A DNA stretch of 64,000 nt from PSRI01 sp041484195 (GTDB taxonomy: Bacteria; Bacteroidota; Bacteroidia; Chitinophagales; Chitinophagaceae): assembly GCA_041484195.1 (NCBI GenBank), contig JBGPHC010000021.1, positions 10,404-74,403 of the forward strand, read 5' to 3'. The notes below the pieces were generated by a model that worked only from the letters and a program-made list of their open reading frames with translations, was not told the origin of the DNA and made no database searches. How positions within the stretch are numbered: the stretch's first letter is position 1; each line of letters opens with the position of its first letter. A program made the position numbers and the translations under genes. This document shows positions 25,229 to 34,012 of the stretch, in pieces.

Positions 25229-25840
25229 ATGGCTGAGATCAATACAATTATTTATGATTTGGGTGGCGTTCTGGTAGATTGGAATCCCGATTATCTATAC
25301 AGGAAGATTTTCAAGACCGATGAGGAAATGCGATGGTTTTATAAGAATATTTGCACCCCTGAATGGAATCTTGAACAGGATGCCGGCAGGTCTATAAAGG
25401 AAGCCACGGAGGTCTTGGTAAATCAGTTCCCGGATTATGAAGTGTATATCCGAATGTACTACGGCCGATGGACCGAAATGCTGAATGGACCCATTCAGGA
25501 AAGTGTTGAAATATTTCAGAATCTTAAAGAAAGCGGCAAATACAAATTTTATGCATTGACAAATTGGAGCGCGGAGACATTCCCGACAGCGGTGAAGATG
25601 TACGAATTTCTGAATTGGTTTGACGGGAGAGTCGTCAGTGGTGAGGAAAAGACTCGTAAACCATTCCCTGAAATATATAAGACATTGATCAACAGATTCT
25701 CCATCGATCCCCTAAAAGCCTTATATACAGATGACAATATGCACAATCTGGTTCCTGCAAGAGATTTGGGGATGGAAACTATTCATTTCCAGTCTCCTGC
25801 ACAATTCAAGAAATCTTTGGAAAAGCTTAGTCTTTTATGA
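25229..25840 (+). CDS. HAD-superfamily phosphatase/dehalogenase-like hydrolase
   Basis: A 203-residue cytoplasmic HAD protein. Motif I is YDLGGVLVDWNP with the nucleophile Asp10 (the general-acid position is Gly, common in this subgroup). Motif II is ALTNWS near 110, motif III is the Lys in EEKTRKP near 141, and motif IV is YTDDN near 166. A helical cap lies between residues 20 and 90. It resembles the YihX/2-haloacid dehalogenase-like group, which dephosphorylates sugar or other small phosphates; the substrate is not predictable. It probably forms its own unit. Confidence 0.85.
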   Translation: MAEINTIIYDLGGVLVDWNPDYLYRKIFKTDEEMRWFYKNICTPEWNLEQDAGRSIKEATEVLVNQFPDYEVYIRMYYGRWTEMLNGPIQESVEIFQNLKESGKYKFYALTNWSAETFPTAVKMYEFLNWFDGRVVSGEEKTRKPFPEIYKTLINRFSIDPLKALYTDDNMHNLVPARDLGMETIHFQSPAQFKKSLEKLSLL

Positions 25841-26050
25841 TTTCTCATTAAGGTTTCCTTGGCATAGGTTGTTAAAGTTTTCTTTCAATTCATCTTCTAC
25901 CCTATACCGTAAGGGAAAATTCATGTCTATATCATGGGTAGTATTTTTCGAGAATTGGATTCTTACGAATGCCGTTGTAAGTAGTTTCGATAGGATTAAG
26001 AAAGTAATTATATAAAATATTCGGTTAGAGGACGGTTGTTGATTTCCGGA

Positions 26051-26082
26051 CCCAGGCTTTTTGATAAGGCCTGGGTTTTTTG
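26051..26082 (+). terminator. Rho-independent terminator between convergent genes
   Basis: CCCAGG (26051-26056) plus one more C-G pair folds with CCTGGG (26070-26075), followed by TTTTTT. It lies 211 bases after the HAD gene and 46 bases before the end of the convergent DUF6691 gene. Nothing else was seen in the 287-base spacer. Confidence 0.75.
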
Positions 26083-26127
26083 ATTGGGGGAAGAGGGCTA
26101 ATTGTAACTCAGTAATACTTCAATTAT

Positions 26128-26652
26128 TCAGTGGGGCAATTTATCCCTGACGAGGCCATAGACCCATGTTCCTGCAATTGCGCTGAGCAATACTACCACT
26201 ATCACAAAAGCTCCTGTACCAATCAGGGCGTATAACGGTCCGGGGCATGCGCCGGTCAGGGCCCATCCCAGGCCGAATAGAAGTCCGCCAAAGATTTGAC
26301 CCTTGTTGAATCGTTTTGGGTGAATGGCAATGGGCTCCCCATAGACCGTCTTAATTCGGAATTTCTTAATAAGCTGGATGGCAATGATTCCCGTGACGAC
26401 TGCTGAACCAATTATGCCGTACATGTGAAAGCTTTGGAGCCTGAACATTTCCTGTATGCGGAACCAGGAAACTACTTCTGATTTTACCAATATGACCCCG
26501 AAGATCATGCCGATCGCGAGGTATTTCAGGTTATGCCACCACGGGTGCCGGATTTCGGATTCATTGATGCACATTGAATCGAGGGATCTTACTTCAAAAT
26601 CCGTGTTTGTATTCAGGGGAGTCTTTTGCATTGTAGTTTTTTGTAACGGCAT
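26128..26652 (-). CDS. YeeE/YedE half-transporter (DUF6691 type)
   Basis: A 174-residue membrane protein with four helices after a 40-residue cytoplasmic start. The motif GWALTGACPGPLYALIGTGAF near 125 is the signature Cys-containing loop of the YeeE/YedE family, whose studied members import thiosulfate through conserved cysteines. It forms the second half of a two-gene transporter with the gene 10 bases upstream. In many bacteria such pairs accompany rhodanese and metallo-beta-lactamase genes; here none are adjacent. Confidence 0.82.
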   Translation of the reverse strand: MPLQKTTMQKTPLNTNTDFEVRSLDSMCINESEIRHPWWHNLKYLAIGMIFGVILVKSEVVSWFRIQEMFRLQSFHMYGIIGSAVVTGIIAIQLIKKFRIKTVYGEPIAIHPKRFNKGQIFGGLLFGLGWALTGACPGPLYALIGTGAFVIVVVLLSAIAGTWVYGLVRDKLPH

Positions 26653-26662
26653 AGTATATTGT

Positions 26663-27226
26663 TTAGAGCTTTAATAGTAGGGGCAGGATTAGATTTGTCA
26701 TTATAAAGCCACCGGCCATGAAACAGATGGTTGCCACCAGTGAGGGCACCTGTAGATTAGACAGGCCCATGATGGAATGGCCGGAAGTGCAGCCGCCTGC
26801 GTATCTGGTACCGAAGCCGACAAGGAATCCCCCCAATACCGTAAATATGAGGCCTCTGGTGGTCATCAGAGCCGAAAAAGAAAAAATGTCCTTAGGCAAA
26901 AGGCCGTCAAAATGAGTGATCCCGGATTGACGCAATGATTGAATCAGCCTGGGGTTCAGTTGAATTTCATTTGGGTTCCAAAGAAATCGATAGGCGAGAT
27001 AACCTCCGATCAACACACCTGCAACCAGAAATAAATTCCAGGCTTCCAATTTCCAATTGTATTTGAAAAAGGGAATATTCCCAGGCATACAGGCGGCGCA
27101 AATATGCCTCAGGGAGGAGGATATACCAAAGATCTTATTGCCCATTATCAGTAGGGCCGGTACCATGAGGCCAATAAGCGGCCCGGCGATATACCAGGGC
27201 CAGGGGCTTCGAATTAATTCAAGCAT
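26663..27226 (-). CDS. YeeE/YedE half-transporter (first half)
   Basis: A 187-residue membrane protein with four or five helices. The motif GGFLVGFGTRYAGGCTSGHSIMGLS (split here: GTRYAGGCTSGHS near residue 140) contains the conserved Cys of YeeE/YedE sulfur-compound transporters. With the following gene it makes a complete two-subunit transporter for thiosulfate or a related sulfur species. The genes are 10 bases apart and co-transcribed. A TAACTTTG box lies about 90 bases upstream. Confidence 0.82.
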   Translation of the reverse strand: MLELIRSPWPWYIAGPLIGLMVPALLIMGNKIFGISSSLRHICAACMPGNIPFFKYNWKLEAWNLFLVAGVLIGGYLAYRFLWNPNEIQLNPRLIQSLRQSGITHFDGLLPKDIFSFSALMTTRGLIFTVLGGFLVGFGTRYAGGCTSGHSIMGLSNLQVPSLVATICFMAGGFIMTNLILPLLLKL

Positions 27227-27316
27227 AGGAATGATTATTTTCTTGGTTCATTACTGATTTTTTTTCATAAGACTGATGTTCATGTGCATAACATAAATTT
27301 TGCGGAAGCATATTAA

Positions 27317-27324
27317 CAAAGTTA
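27317..27324 (-). promoter_or_regulatory. -7 promoter box of the YeeE/YedE pair
   Basis: Reads TAACTTTG on the minus strand, matching TAnnTTTG. No clear -33 element. Confidence 0.4.
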
Positions 27325-27484
27325 GTTTATTTCGATTCAGACGAGTTGGGTGACTACGGCAGGTCCCATCGGGATATTCATTGTGTCTGGCAGCAACGAT
27401 ATGTTCGGTTATGCGCAGGCGTTAGAATCGGTAAATAGAGGATTTGGCCCTGTAACTTTCATCATGGCCCAATTTGTTACCTCA

Positions 27485-29350
27485 TCATCGGCCCATGTAA
27501 ACCATCAGGATTTGAACGTCGCTGGGGTTAACGCCCGAGATGCGCGAAGCCTGTCCCAGAGTTTGGGGTTTGATTCGGTTAAATTTTTGCCGGGCTTCAT
27601 TTGATAGGGCGGATAGCTTATCATAATTGAAGCTGTCTGGTATGATGAGATCTTCGAGCTTACTCATTTTTTCCACTAGTTCTTTTTCCTTTTCGATATA
27701 TACTTCGTATTTAATCTGGATTTCAGCCTGTTCCAGGGATTCGATTCGAAACTTGCTAAATGGGGAGAGTTTTGGAATTGCTGCCACCATTGATCGTAGC
27801 GAAACATCGGGCCTGAGCAGGATCTGAAGGGCTTTTTGTTTTTGTACCAGGGGAGAAGAGCCTATTTCATTCAGGTAGGGATTGATTTCATCCGGTTCAA
27901 TATTTGTTTGTGCCAGTTCCTGCTGAATTCTGGATACCAGCTCTTTCTTGTCAATGACATTTTCCATTCTTTCCTGTGAGGCGAGCCCTATGCGAAAGCT
28001 TTTTTCCGTGAGTCGGAGGTCAGCATTGTCCTGTCTTAATAGGGTTCTGAATTCAGCGCGACTGGTAAACATGCGATAAGGCTCTTCCGTTCCCTTACTA
28101 ATGAGGTCGTCAATCAGGACGCCGATATAGGCTTCGCTTCTTTTCAGGATAATGGGTTCTGCACAAATTGTCTTAAGATGAGCATTGATTCCGGCCATAA
28201 GACCCTGACAGGCAGCTTCTTCATAGCCGGTAGTGCCATTAATCTGACCAGCAAAAAACAGGTTTGAAATATTCTTTGTCTCTAGAGAATACCTGAGTTG
28301 AGTAGGTGGAAAATAATCGTATTCGATGGCATATCCCGGACGGAACATTCTGCAATTCTCAAAACCCGGAACATTACGAAGGGCTTCGTATTGCACTTCT
28401 TCGGGGAGGGAAGTTGAGAATCCATTTACATAGATTTCTATTGTATTCCAGCCTTCTGGTTCTACAAAAAGCTGATGGCGATCTCTTTCCGCGAAGCGAT
28501 TGATCTTGTCTTCAATGCTAGGGCAGTAGCGGGGGCCAATTCCGCCAATTCTGCCTGAATACATGGGGCTTCTGTCGAATCCTGTCTTAAGGATCTCGTG
28601 GACCTTCTGATTTGTATAAGTTATCCAGCAGGATTTTTGTTCTTCTGCTTTGATCTTTGGAGTATCCAGGAAACTGAATCCAATGATTTCATCATCACCT
28701 GGCTGGGGTTCCATCTTGGAATAGTCAAGGCTTCTTCCATCAATCCTTGGAGGAGTGCCGGTCTTGAGTCTGGCACTATTGAAACCAGCGGATACAAGTT
28801 GTTCGGTTAGTCCGGTCGCGGCTTTTTCTCCTGCTCTACCTCCCCCGAAATTTTTTTCTCCGATATGTATTATACCGTTCAGAAAAGTCCCGTTTGTCAG
28901 GACAACCGATTTTGATTTTATATGGTGACCAAGTCCGGTAATTACTCCATTGCAATTTCTATCTTTCAAGAGGAGGCCGATGACCATATCCTGGTATAGG
29001 TGCACATTTGGCGTTTGTTCCAGCATTTGCCGCCATTTTTGCGAAAAGAGCATTCGGTCATTTTGTGTGCGTGGGCTCCACATTGCGGGGCCTTTGGAGC
29101 GATTTAGCATCCTGAATTGGAGCATGGATTGATCAGATACTATTCCCGAATATCCTCCCATGGCATCAATTTCTCTTACGATTTGCCCTTTTGCTATGCC
29201 TCCCATTGCTGGATTACAGCTCATTTGGGCAATAGTCTGCATATTCATGGTTATGAGTAAGACCTTACTCCCCATATTGGCGGCTGAGGCCGCAGCTTCG
29301 CAACCGGCATGGCCGGCGCCAACTACTATCACATCGTAATTTGGAAACAT
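27485..29350 (-). CDS. mnmG: tRNA uridine-5-carboxymethylaminomethyl modification enzyme MnmG (GidA)
   Basis: A 621-residue FAD enzyme that with MnmE makes the cmnm5 modification at U34 of certain tRNAs. Seen: VVGAGHAGCEAAASAANMG (FAD loop), SCNPAMGGIAKGQIVREIDAMGG, MLNRSKGPAMWSPRTQNDR, NGTFLNG, KTGTPPRIDGRSLDYS, the middle block FAGQINGTTGYEEAACQGLMAGINA and the C-terminal helical domain ending SGVNPSDVQILMVYMGR. Length is normal. It is close to two parS-like sites and about 13 kb from the candidate origin; linkage of gidA to the origin is common in bacteria. Confidence 0.96.
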   Translation of the reverse strand: MFPNYDVIVVGAGHAGCEAAASAANMGSKVLLITMNMQTIAQMSCNPAMGGIAKGQIVREIDAMGGYSGIVSDQSMLQFRMLNRSKGPAMWSPRTQNDRMLFSQKWRQMLEQTPNVHLYQDMVIGLLLKDRNCNGVITGLGHHIKSKSVVLTNGTFLNGIIHIGEKNFGGGRAGEKAATGLTEQLVSAGFNSARLKTGTPPRIDGRSLDYSKMEPQPGDDEIIGFSFLDTPKIKAEEQKSCWITYTNQKVHEILKTGFDRSPMYSGRIGGIGPRYCPSIEDKINRFAERDRHQLFVEPEGWNTIEIYVNGFSTSLPEEVQYEALRNVPGFENCRMFRPGYAIEYDYFPPTQLRYSLETKNISNLFFAGQINGTTGYEEAACQGLMAGINAHLKTICAEPIILKRSEAYIGVLIDDLISKGTEEPYRMFTSRAEFRTLLRQDNADLRLTEKSFRIGLASQERMENVIDKKELVSRIQQELAQTNIEPDEINPYLNEIGSSPLVQKQKALQILLRPDVSLRSMVAAIPKLSPFSKFRIESLEQAEIQIKYEVYIEKEKELVEKMSKLEDLIIPDSFNYDKLSALSNEARQKFNRIKPQTLGQASRISGVNPSDVQILMVYMGR

Positions 29351-29409
29351 CTCGCAAAATTACAATTCTGAATTTCAATTGAACAGATTTCCTGAAGGGC
29401 CTGCAACGA

Positions 29410-29425
29410 AGTTCCACGTGAAACA
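29410..29425 (+). promoter_or_regulatory. parS-like ParB binding site 1
   Basis: AGTTCCACGTGAAACA matches the parS consensus TGTTNCACGTGAAACA at every position except the first. It lies in the short gap between the CAP gene and mnmG. Confidence 0.8.
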
Positions 29426-29428
29426 TTG

Positions 29429-30091
29429 TCAATCGCAGGAAAAATCCTGCACAAGGATATAGCCAACTCCGTTCTTCTTGCCGGCAAAGGAGACACCAAT
29501 TGAGTGAAGGGTTCGGTCGAGTATGGTTTTTCTATGTCCAACTCCGGGGGTATTGTTGTCAATAAGCAGCAAAATCACCGCTTCAAGGGCATTTCTCTTG
29601 CCTTCGTAGATATTTTCCTCTGCACATATCTTGATTCCCGCATCTGTCATTCTTTGCTGGAATGATTTGCCATTGGTAGAATTATGGCTCAATCTTTTTG
29701 CATTTTCCGCGAGATCCCGTGCATGCTTATATGAAGTATTGTTTAATAGGATGCTTGGAGCCAGGGGATTCATTGGCTTCGTGTTAAGGAGGTCGGTCCT
29801 GAGCGAATTTGTGTAGGCATTCTCGATTCCAGGGAATTCCCTTAGAAACTGAAGGAAATATGTATTATAAAACTCCTTTGGGTTCTCTCTGACATAATTG
29901 ATCCAATAGACGACATCCTTTTCATCTGGAGCCAGACTATTAATGGCAGGAAATTGATTTACCCATGCCAATATGCTTCCGTTCCTTTCCACCGGCACTG
30001 GAAATTCCTTATCCTCCAGCATTATACTACCCTGCGCATCGGAAAAGAGCACTGAAAATGAGAAAATGAGCAGAAAAATGAGATGTTTCAC
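29429..30091 (-). CDS. Secreted CAP/SCP-domain protein
   Basis: A 220-residue exported protein (signal about 1-19, ending FSDAQ). Residues 60-215 form a CAP domain: VVYWINYVRENPKEF, SYKHARDLAENAKRLSHNST with the conserved His, CAEENIYEG with the conserved Glu, and a GVGHRKTILDRTLHSIGVSF block. Bacterial CAP proteins are extracytoplasmic and poorly understood. The start is GTG at 30091 and lies inside parS site 2, so ParB binding there could affect its transcription. parS site 1 lies just after its stop. Confidence 0.82.
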   Translation of the reverse strand: MKHLIFLLIFSFSVLFSDAQGSIMLEDKEFPVPVERNGSILAWVNQFPAINSLAPDEKDVVYWINYVRENPKEFYNTYFLQFLREFPGIENAYTNSLRTDLLNTKPMNPLAPSILLNNTSYKHARDLAENAKRLSHNSTNGKSFQQRMTDAGIKICAEENIYEGKRNALEAVILLLIDNNTPGVGHRKTILDRTLHSIGVSFAGKKNGVGYILVQDFSCD

Positions 30092-30099
30092 GTGGAACC
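30084..30099 (-). promoter_or_regulatory. parS-like ParB binding site 2
   Basis: On the minus strand GGTTCCACGTGAAACA, identical over 15 bases to site 1 but inverted, and one mismatch from the parS consensus. It overlaps the GTG start of the CAP gene. Confidence 0.8.
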
Positions 30100-30107
30100 A
30101 GGTTGAT

Positions 30108-30533
30108 TTATGATAAATACTTCTCCAATAAACGGTTTTCCTTAGCTCTCATTTCAAGTTGATCCCTTTTTAACTTATCCTTATACCCACAGAGATGAAG
30201 GGCGCCATGGAATATTACCCTATAAAGTTCCTCTTTGAGGCTGGCATTGAATTTTTGAGCATTTTCTCTGACACGGTCAATACTAATATAAATCTCCCCT
30301 TCCACACCCTTGGAGGGGTCTCCCAAGTCAAAACTCACAATATCTGTGTAGAAGTCGTGATGAAGGTATATCTGATTGATCTTCAATAGATAATCATCAG
30401 AACAAAGAATATATTGAAGCGATATCAGCTTTTTCCCTTCCTTTTTGAATAAGCGGTTGAGATATTCCTTAAGGCGTTTTCGATCCCTTAATCCGGGGCT
30501 TTTTACTAAAGAATGAAATTGTATATCAGCCAT
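30108..30533 (-). CDS. ybeY: Endoribonuclease YbeY
   Basis: A 141-residue YbeY, the metal-dependent RNase involved in 16S rRNA 3'-end maturation and ribosome quality control. I chose the ATG at 30533; a TTG at 30551 would add six residues. Seen: DIVSFDLG near residue 70 and HGALHLCGYKDK near 104, the metal motif. The third metal ligand of the standard H-G-x-L-H-L-x-G-Y-D-H motif is Asp instead of His; from memory many Bacteroidota share this. It ends 16 bases before the CAP gene start, so both may be one transcript. Confidence 0.9.
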   Translation of the reverse strand: MADIQFHSLVKSPGLRDRKRLKEYLNRLFKKEGKKLISLQYILCSDDYLLKINQIYLHHDFYTDIVSFDLGDPSKGVEGEIYISIDRVRENAQKFNASLKEELYRVIFHGALHLCGYKDKLKRDQLEMRAKENRLLEKYLS

Positions 30534-30596
30534 AGGAATTTCCTTTTCCAAAAATCGTAACTTATTATTGAAATGTACCGATAGATTTGCTCTAAG

Positions 30597-30827
30597 ATGA
30601 AGAGACTTTCAGAAATAGGCATTGGAGTGTCAGTTGTGATAAAAGAGTTTGAAAACGACGATATTTTTCTAAAGCTGATGGAAATGGGATTCGTGCCTGG
30701 TGAAGTTGTGACCATTGAACAAGTGGCCCCCCTTGGCGACCCTATCTCTGTTTCTGTAGCCGGTTATAATTTGAGCTTAAGGATAAATGAGGCGGAGAAA
30801 GTACTTGTGGAGGAATTGGTTCATTAA
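30597..30827 (+). CDS. feoA: FeoA-domain protein
   Basis: A 76-residue FeoA with the SH3-like fold: LSEIGIGVSVVI at the start, LMEMGFVPGEVVTIEQVAPLGDPISVSVAGYNLSLR in the middle, in the order typical of FeoA. FeoA assists the ferrous iron transporter FeoB. The matching feoB is not adjacent but lies 12.5 kb away at 43295. A TAGATTTG sequence (30582-30589) just before the start would give an almost leaderless transcript if it is the -7 box. nadD follows after 26 bases. Confidence 0.88.
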   Translation: MKRLSEIGIGVSVVIKEFENDDIFLKLMEMGFVPGEVVTIEQVAPLGDPISVSVAGYNLSLRINEAEKVLVEELVH

Positions 30828-30853
30828 ATATTTATTGATTTTCAAAGCACTAA

Positions 30854-31423
30854 ATGAATATCGGGCTCTACTTTGGTTCCTTTAACCCTATTCATCACGG
30901 ACATCTCATCATTGCCAGCTATCTCGCGAATACTACAGAGCTTGACCAGGTATGGTTCATTGTATCTCCACAAAATCCACTAAAGCCATCTGCCGCCCTC
31001 TTGAATGAGTACCACCGTTTGCACCTGCTACGACTTGCCATAGAAGGAGAAATAAGACTTAAAGCATCTGATATTGAATTCTATTTGCCGAAGCCATCCT
31101 ACACGGTTGAAACCCTGGCCTACCTGGATGAAAAATATCCCATGAATCAATTCTCAATAATTATGGGAAGTGACAGTTATCAGAATCTGCCTAAATGGAA
31201 AAACCCTGAAATTATTCTCGAGCGCTATCCCATTTATGTTTACAAACGCGCAGGGTTTGAGATTCCGGAAAATAAATCTCCACGGCTAAAAATCATGGAT
31301 GCCCCGCTGCTTCAAATTTCGGCTACACAAATACGTGAGTTAGTCCGGAGCAGGAAATCAATCCGCTACCTGGTGCCGGATATTGTCAAGGAAGAGATAG
31401 AAAGGAATGGGTACTATCGATGA
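30854..31423 (+). CDS. nadD: Nicotinate-nucleotide adenylyltransferase
   Basis: A 189-residue NadD, which adenylates nicotinate mononucleotide to deamido-NAD. The nucleotidyltransferase signature GSFNPIHHGHLIIA is at residues 8-21, FSIIMGSDSYQNLPKWK near 102 and ISATQIRELVRSRKSIRYLVP near 155 (the I-S-x-T-x-I/V-R motif). It follows feoA closely and probably shares its transcript. With nadA at 15150 it gives two steps of NAD synthesis in this window. Confidence 0.95.
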   Translation: MNIGLYFGSFNPIHHGHLIIASYLANTTELDQVWFIVSPQNPLKPSAALLNEYHRLHLLRLAIEGEIRLKASDIEFYLPKPSYTVETLAYLDEKYPMNQFSIIMGSDSYQNLPKWKNPEIILERYPIYVYKRAGFEIPENKSPRLKIMDAPLLQISATQIRELVRSRKSIRYLVPDIVKEEIERNGYYR

Positions 31424-31424
31424 A

Positions 31425-32666
31425 CTAAAACAGCCAGCCCAGCAGTAGACAGGCAAGTGCTATAACAGGGGCGGGTATGCGCGTAAGGGTCAGCAACAGG
31501 AAAGTGCAGGCGATCACACCGATATTCAGAAAGCTGATGGTGCGCCCATCCAGTATTTCAATGATAGAAATATCCTTCGCCAGATATAGCGTTGAAGCGG
31601 CCATGATTCCCACTACAGCCGCGTTTATACCCTTCAGAGAGCGGTAAATACCTCCATATTTTTTCAGATTATTCCATACGGGGAAGAAGAAAAGTACTAA
31701 TAAGGCGCTGGGCAGAAAAATTGCCACGGCTCCGATGACACATCCCAGCAATTGCATTCTTTTGCCATCGCCTCGCAGGGCGCTACCTCCGGTAAAGGCC
31801 GCAATGGAAAAAACAGGGCCGGGAATGGCCCTGACAATTCCGAAACCGGTCAGAAAATCATTCTTATCTATTCGTATAACATTCGGGTTTTTTTCCTGGA
31901 TCCTTTCCATTTCGGGTCTGGCGACATATTGTTCGTACATCAGCGGCATTAGCACATCCCCTCCGCCAAATACCAGGCTTCCGAAGCGATAAAGATTCTC
32001 AAAGAGGTTAAATGCTTTTCTTTCCTGCCAGTTATTTTTCCTGGCTATTTCACTCAGGAATCCGGCGATGAGAAAAATTGAAAGGAATATCACAATATTA
32101 CCCCATTTGATAGGTCTGTAAGGAATCTCAATTTTCTCCGTTTTTTTCTCCGTGAAATTGGTAATGATACCACCAAGTATGATTACAATTGGGAAAATCC
32201 AGGGGCTTTTGAAGAGTAAATAAGTGGCAATCATGCTAAAGACCATAATGTATCTGGCCACGCGGTTTTTCACCACCAGCGTAAAGGCCCGGAATGCGGC
32301 AAATGCTATAAAGCCGATGGCCATCGGTTTAATGAACTGGAAAATATCAGCCTTGATGAATTTCACGGAAAAAGAGAGCCCTCCCATGAGGGTGCTGGCC
32401 GGCAATATCCAAATCCCCAGGGTAATAATGGCCAGTGGAAGTCCACCACGCTTGTATCCGATCAGGGTGAGTGTCTGGGTTGAGGAAGCCCCCGGTAACA
32501 ATTGGCAAAAGCCATTGTATTCCAGCAGTTCCTGTTCAGTGACATCCTTGCGCCGCTGAACGAAAGTCTTCATCATCATCCCAAAATGTCCCTGTGGCCC
32601 GCCAAATGCTGTAATGCTATGCCATGCAACAGCCTTCAGGAACGATATATGGCGAAATAGTTTCAA
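31425..32666 (-). CDS. chrA: Chromate transporter ChrA
   Basis: A 413-residue two-domain ChrA membrane protein with about 10-12 helices. The N-terminal half has the family motif AWHSITAFGGPQGHFGMM and the ELLEYNGFCQLLPGASSTQT block; the second half repeats it weakly as YRFGSLVFGGGDVLMPLMYEQYV and FLTGFGIVRAIPGPVFSIAAFTG. The family exports chromate, probably by exchange with other anions; actual substrates in Bacteroidota are untested. The start codon is TTG at 32666, the only start before the first motif. No regulator is adjacent. Confidence 0.88.
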   Translation of the reverse strand: MKLFRHISFLKAVAWHSITAFGGPQGHFGMMMKTFVQRRKDVTEQELLEYNGFCQLLPGASSTQTLTLIGYKRGGLPLAIITLGIWILPASTLMGGLSFSVKFIKADIFQFIKPMAIGFIAFAAFRAFTLVVKNRVARYIMVFSMIATYLLFKSPWIFPIVIILGGIITNFTEKKTEKIEIPYRPIKWGNIVIFLSIFLIAGFLSEIARKNNWQERKAFNLFENLYRFGSLVFGGGDVLMPLMYEQYVARPEMERIQEKNPNVIRIDKNDFLTGFGIVRAIPGPVFSIAAFTGGSALRGDGKRMQLLGCVIGAVAIFLPSALLVLFFFPVWNNLKKYGGIYRSLKGINAAVVGIMAASTLYLAKDISIIEILDGRTISFLNIGVIACTFLLLTLTRIPAPVIALACLLLGWLF

Positions 32667-32736
32667 ACGGATGGGTTAAGAGTCAGGAATTGAATTTAGT
32701 TATTCCACACCATTTAGAAAGAATCAATAAACAAAT

Positions 32737-33681
32737 TCATTTTTTCAGTCCGATTTCTCTCAACCTTTCGTCAAGATATTCTCCGGCCGTGGCATCAGGA
32801 TATGACTTTGGATGTAGCGAATCTATACAAGTCTCCAGGCAGGCCAATGACATTGTACTCCTGGGGTGAAGAAAAAATGGTATCGAAAACCTGGAAGTAT
32901 GCCATAGTTCTCGCGGGGGATTTACCACCCGGTGGGTGGTGCTTCGGAGTTTATTATTGGTAAGGCGCTGTAACATGTCTCCCACATTCACCACTATCTG
33001 TTCCGGAAGGGATGTAACAGGCACCCAATCACCCTGCCGGGTTAATATTTGCAGGCCATCGGCACTGGCCCCAACCAGCAGCGTGATCAGGTTGATATCC
33101 TCGTGTTGCTCCGCTCGTATAGCCGATGCAGGTTCCCTTGTGATGGGTGGGTAGTGAATGGCTCTGAGGATAGAATTGCCTTTATTTATATAGTCGTCGA
33201 AATAAGTTTCATCCAAACCCAGGTAGAGTGAGATAGCCTGAAGGAGACATTTACCGGATTTTTCAAATGCCCTGTAAGCGCTAAGAAAAATAGAATTGAA
33301 CTCCGGAATTTCCCTCACCTCCACATTGTCGGGGTATTCCTTCCTGATCGGATCATTGGGATCCACTATCTGCCCATATTGAAAAAATTCCTTCAGATCG
33401 GGGGCCTCACTGCCTTTAGCATGCTCCCTTCCAAATGAAGTATAACCGCGCTGACCAGCCAAACCTTTGACTTCATATGCGAGCTTCTTTTCCAAGGGCA
33501 ATGCGAAAAACTGTTGCACATATTTGTACAAATGAGCAATCAATTCATCCGGGATGCCATGGTTTTTCAATGCCACAAAACCAATCTCTTCATAAGCCTT
33601 ACCTATCTGGCCGGCAAAAGCATCTTTTCTTTTCTTGTCACCTGATACAAAGTCTGAAAGATCAACAACCGGGATATTCAT
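32737..33681 (-). CDS. 2-oxoglutarate/Fe(II) dioxygenase, isopenicillin-N-synthase type
   Basis: A 314-residue non-haem iron oxygenase. The N-terminal DIOX_N segment is IPVVDLSDF with GFVALKNHGIPDEL, and the core carries the iron facial triad His-x-Asp in AEQHEDINLITLLVGA (near residue 190) and a distal His in HRVVNPP (near 253), followed by the Arg-x-Ser motif RFSIPFFLHP for 2-oxoglutarate. Such enzymes hydroxylate or cyclise small molecules; the substrate is unknown. It stands alone. Confidence 0.85.
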   Translation of the reverse strand: MNIPVVDLSDFVSGDKKRKDAFAGQIGKAYEEIGFVALKNHGIPDELIAHLYKYVQQFFALPLEKKLAYEVKGLAGQRGYTSFGREHAKGSEAPDLKEFFQYGQIVDPNDPIRKEYPDNVEVREIPEFNSIFLSAYRAFEKSGKCLLQAISLYLGLDETYFDDYINKGNSILRAIHYPPITREPASAIRAEQHEDINLITLLVGASADGLQILTRQGDWVPVTSLPEQIVVNVGDMLQRLTNNKLRSTTHRVVNPPRELWHTSRFSIPFFLHPRSTMSLACLETCIDSLHPKSYPDATAGEYLDERLREIGLKK

Positions 33682-34012
33682 AATAAGAATTTAAGATCCA
33701 TAAATTACAAAACTTATTTTTGATCTGGAAACGAACTAATTCGTCTGACTGCAAGAATGGGATATTCTCTCTATACCAATTCAATGCAAAAGTCTGCAGC
33801 GGAACAAATCTAGCCTGACTAATTTAACAGATTCCAGCCAGATAAAATTTCCCTGAACCCAATATTGAGTTTCAACCTGCCGCAAACTCATGACTAAATC
33901 TTGACCCGAAACCACAAATCTACATGATAACCAAATAGTCATATTTGCTACTGATGAAAATCATTTCTATTGTAAGTACAAGACCTACATTTGTATTCTA
34001 AAAACCTTCAAT
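33682..34012. other. Spacer upstream of the universal stress gene
   Basis: Divergent 331-base spacer, AT-rich. It contains the promoter at 33986. Nothing else was recognised. Confidence 0.4.
33986..33993 (+). promoter_or_regulatory. -7 promoter box of the universal stress gene
   Basis: TACATTTG matches TAnnTTTG 20 bases before the ATG, with a TTTC at 33964-33967 in the place of the -33 TTTG. Confidence 0.55.
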
